Of a stretch of DNA of 7,508 bases, positions 6,147 through 7,508 are shown piece by piece; position 1 is the stretch's first letter, and each line of letters opens with the position of its first letter. The DNA comes from Comamonadaceae bacterium (GTDB lineage Bacteria; Pseudomonadota; Gammaproteobacteria; Burkholderiales; Burkholderiaceae). The translations under genes and the position numbers were made by a program. The notes beneath the pieces are model-generated. The model was not told the DNA's origin. It ran no database searches and worked only from the letters and a program-made list of their open reading frames with translations. The stretch is from positions 1-7,508 of the forward strand of contig CANGSD010000049.1 in NCBI GenBank assembly GCA_947455875.1. The letters run 5' to 3'.

Positions 6147-7508
6147 ATGAGCCTCCTGCAGTTTCTCTCCATCCTGCACGCCCGCCGCGGCGCTGCCAGC
6201 CTGATCCTGCTGGTCACTCTGGCGTCGGCCTTGGCCTGGGCCGTGTGGCGGCCTGAGCGTTTCAGCGCCCAGGCTCCGGTGATGGTCGATGTGCAATCCG
6301 ACAAAGTGGGTGGGGGCTTCGCGCCGGCGCTGGTGTCCAGCTACATGGCCACTCAAATCGATATTGCGCGCAGTGATCGGGTGGCCGAGCGCGCCCTGGA
6401 CCTGATACAGGCCGACGGCGGACCCGCGTCCGATCCTGTCGTGCGCGCCGCGCAATTGCGCGATCTGCGCGAACATCTGAGCGTTCGGCCTGCGCGCGAG
6501 AGCAACATCATTCTGGTGGGCTGGAGCGCGCCGACCGCGGCGCAGGCAGCTCAGGGCGCTAACGCGCTGGCTCGCGCCTTCATCGAGGTGGCCCTGGAGA
6601 TCCAGACCACGCCCGCCAAGCAAGGCGCAGGCTGGTATGACACGCAGGTGCAGGCCAGTCGGCGCAAGCTCGAGGCTGCGCAGACCCGTCTGTCCGAGTT
6701 CCAGCAAAGCGCGGGCATCGTTGGGCCCGAGCAGGTAGATCACGAGATCGCCCGTCTGCGAGAGCTGTCTTTGCAGCTGGCGCTGGTGCAGGCGCAGACC
6801 ACCGACAGCCAGAGCAAGCGCGGCGCCGCCAGTGACACCGTGGCCGACGTGATGCAAAGCCCGCTGGTCAATGCGCTCAAGGCCGATCTGGCCCGGGCCG
6901 AGGCCCGGGTGCAGGACAGCGCCGTCACGCTGGGGCCACGCCACCCGCAGCTGCTGCGGCTGCAGGCCGAGCGGGATGCCTTGCAAGGGCGCCTGACCGC
7001 GGAGACGCGCCGCATCACCTCGGGCATCGAGACCACCTACCGCGCCGGCCTGGCGCGCGAGAGCGAACTGAACGCCGCCCTCGGGCAACAGCGCTCCCAG
7101 GTCCTGGCCCTGAACAAGCAGCGCGGTCAGCTGGCCCTGTTGCAGCAGGATGTCGATGCGGCGCGGCGTGCCTTCGAGACCGTCAGCACCCATGCCAGCA
7201 AGACCCGGCTGGAGAGCCTGGCCACGCAGACCTATCTGACGCAGATCGCCCCCGCCGCGACGCCGCTGACGCCCACAGGCCCCAGCCTGACGCAGATCCT
7301 GGGCATCGCGCTGGTGGCCGGCATGGTGCTGGCTGCCATCGGTGCGCTGGCACTGGAGCTGTCGCATCGGCGGGTGCGCTCTGTCGATGACATCATCCTG
7401 GGCCTGAATCTGCCGGTGCTCGCCAGCGTTCCGGCGGCCTATCCGGGCCTGTCGGCGCTCTCGGGTCCGCGTCGCCGCCTGGGCTTCAACGGGGGAGCCG
7501 GCCTATGA
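6147..7508 (+). CDS. epsF: EPS chain-length determinant / polysaccharide co-polymerase, EpsF-like (Wzz/GumC family)
   Basis: Inner-membrane co-polymerase of 453 residues that governs polymer length and bridges polymerase and export proteins across the periplasm. Helix 1 lies at about 17-33, following a short cytoplasmic Arg-containing start. The Wzz domain follows, with the periplasmic FSAQAPVMVDVQSDK strand region. A long coiled-coil section runs from about 165 to 350, rich in Ala, Gln, Leu and Arg, and includes LGPRHPQLL (262-270), a motif common in GumC-type proteins. The Pro-rich stretch APAATPLTPTGPS leads into helix 2 at about 383-403. After ELSHRRVRSVDD comes a cytoplasmic tail of about 48 residues with NLPVLASVP, resembling the segment that contacts a tyrosine kinase. 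No Walker motif is present, so the kinase is not fused. GGAG supports the ATG start. The stop overlaps the ATG of a probable next gene. Confidence 0.92.
   Translation: MSLLQFLSILHARRGAASLILLVTLASALAWAVWRPERFSAQAPVMVDVQSDKVGGGFAPALVSSYMATQIDIARSDRVAERALDLIQADGGPASDPVVRAAQLRDLREHLSVRPARESNIILVGWSAPTAAQAAQGANALARAFIEVALEIQTTPAKQGAGWYDTQVQASRRKLEAAQTRLSEFQQSAGIVGPEQVDHEIARLRELSLQLALVQAQTTDSQSKRGAASDTVADVMQSPLVNALKADLARAEARVQDSAVTLGPRHPQLLRLQAERDALQGRLTAETRRITSGIETTYRAGLARESELNAALGQQRSQVLALNKQRGQLALLQQDVDAARRAFETVSTHASKTRLESLATQTYLTQIAPAATPLTPTGPSLTQILGIALVAGMVLAAIGALALELSHRRVRSVDDIILGLNLPVLASVPAAYPGLSALSGPRRRLGFNGGAGL
7491..7497 (+). promoter_or_regulatory. Ribosome binding site for a gene starting at the right edge
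   Basis: GGGGGAG lies within the last codons of epsF, seven bases before an ATG at 7505. It has no use for epsF itself and implies that a coupled downstream gene begins here. Confidence 0.55.
7505..7508 (+). CDS. Probable start of the next gene (tyrosine kinase EpsG expected); only the first codon is visible
   Basis: The last four bases read ATGA, so an ATG overlaps the epsF stop in the classic 4-base coupling arrangement, with a good Shine-Dalgarno seven bases before. In eps clusters of this kind the gene after epsF encodes the cytoplasmic tyrosine autokinase EpsG, which would match the lack of a kinase domain in EpsF. The identity is inferred from gene order only; no coding sequence is available to test it. 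Confidence 0.45.

Noticed and set aside
6132..7367. 411-codon open frame on the minus strand
   Set aside because: It is the antisense of epsF, whose protein is clearly recognisable. The product is a low-complexity Gln/Arg/Leu/Gly-rich chain with no family features.
1..7508. Mobile element, CRISPR array, tRNA or rRNA
   Set aside because: I saw no transposase, integrase, regular spaced repeats or RNA gene signature on either strand.

Overview
The window is GC-rich, with G or C at most third codon positions. It reads as a chromosomal segment of a betaproteobacterium, probably Burkholderiales. The grounds are the codon use, the type of Rieske oxygenase, and an exopolysaccharide (EPS) operon resembling the methanolan (eps) cluster of Methylobacillus and the related XrtB/PEP-CTERM-associated clusters of Betaproteobacteria. 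This placement is inferred from protein character, not from a search.

Layout. (1) On the minus strand, positions 1-1229 hold an almost complete Rieske non-heme iron oxygenase alpha subunit of the TphA2/NagG/AndAc type; its C-terminus lies beyond the left edge. (2) Positions 1230-1415 are a divergent intergenic region with a run of ten C and an 8-bp tandem repeat next to a ribosome binding site. (3) Positions 1416-1733 (+) encode an unrecognised 105-residue protein. (4) From 1862 to the right edge, a tight plus-strand operon encodes a LuxR-type regulator (EpsA-like), a polyprenyl-phosphate sugar-1-phosphate transferase (EpsB-like), an outer-membrane beta-barrel protein (EpsL-like), a periplasmic SLBB polysaccharide export protein (EpsE-like) and a chain-length/co-polymerase protein (EpsF-like). 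The last gene ends in ATGA behind a strong Shine-Dalgarno, so a further gene, expected to be the tyrosine kinase EpsG, probably begins at 7505.

How the genes fit together. EpsB loads the first sugar phosphate onto undecaprenyl phosphate. A flippase and polymerase, not in this window, would extend the repeat unit. EpsF, with the expected partner kinase, would control chain length and span the periplasm. EpsE and EpsL would carry the polymer across the outer membrane, and EpsA would set transcription. EpsE lacks both a lipobox and a C-terminal membrane helix, so EpsL is a good candidate for the actual outer-membrane pore. The exosortase (XrtB/EpsH), EpsI and PEP-CTERM substrates that normally accompany such clusters are not visible here and would lie further right. 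The Rieske gene is transcribed away from the operon and is probably functionally unrelated.

I see no tRNA, rRNA, CRISPR array, insertion sequence or convincing terminator. The window holds a recognisable system type rather than a clearly new one. The points most worth following are the EpsL/EpsE pairing, the unknown 105-residue protein and the small intergenic structures.
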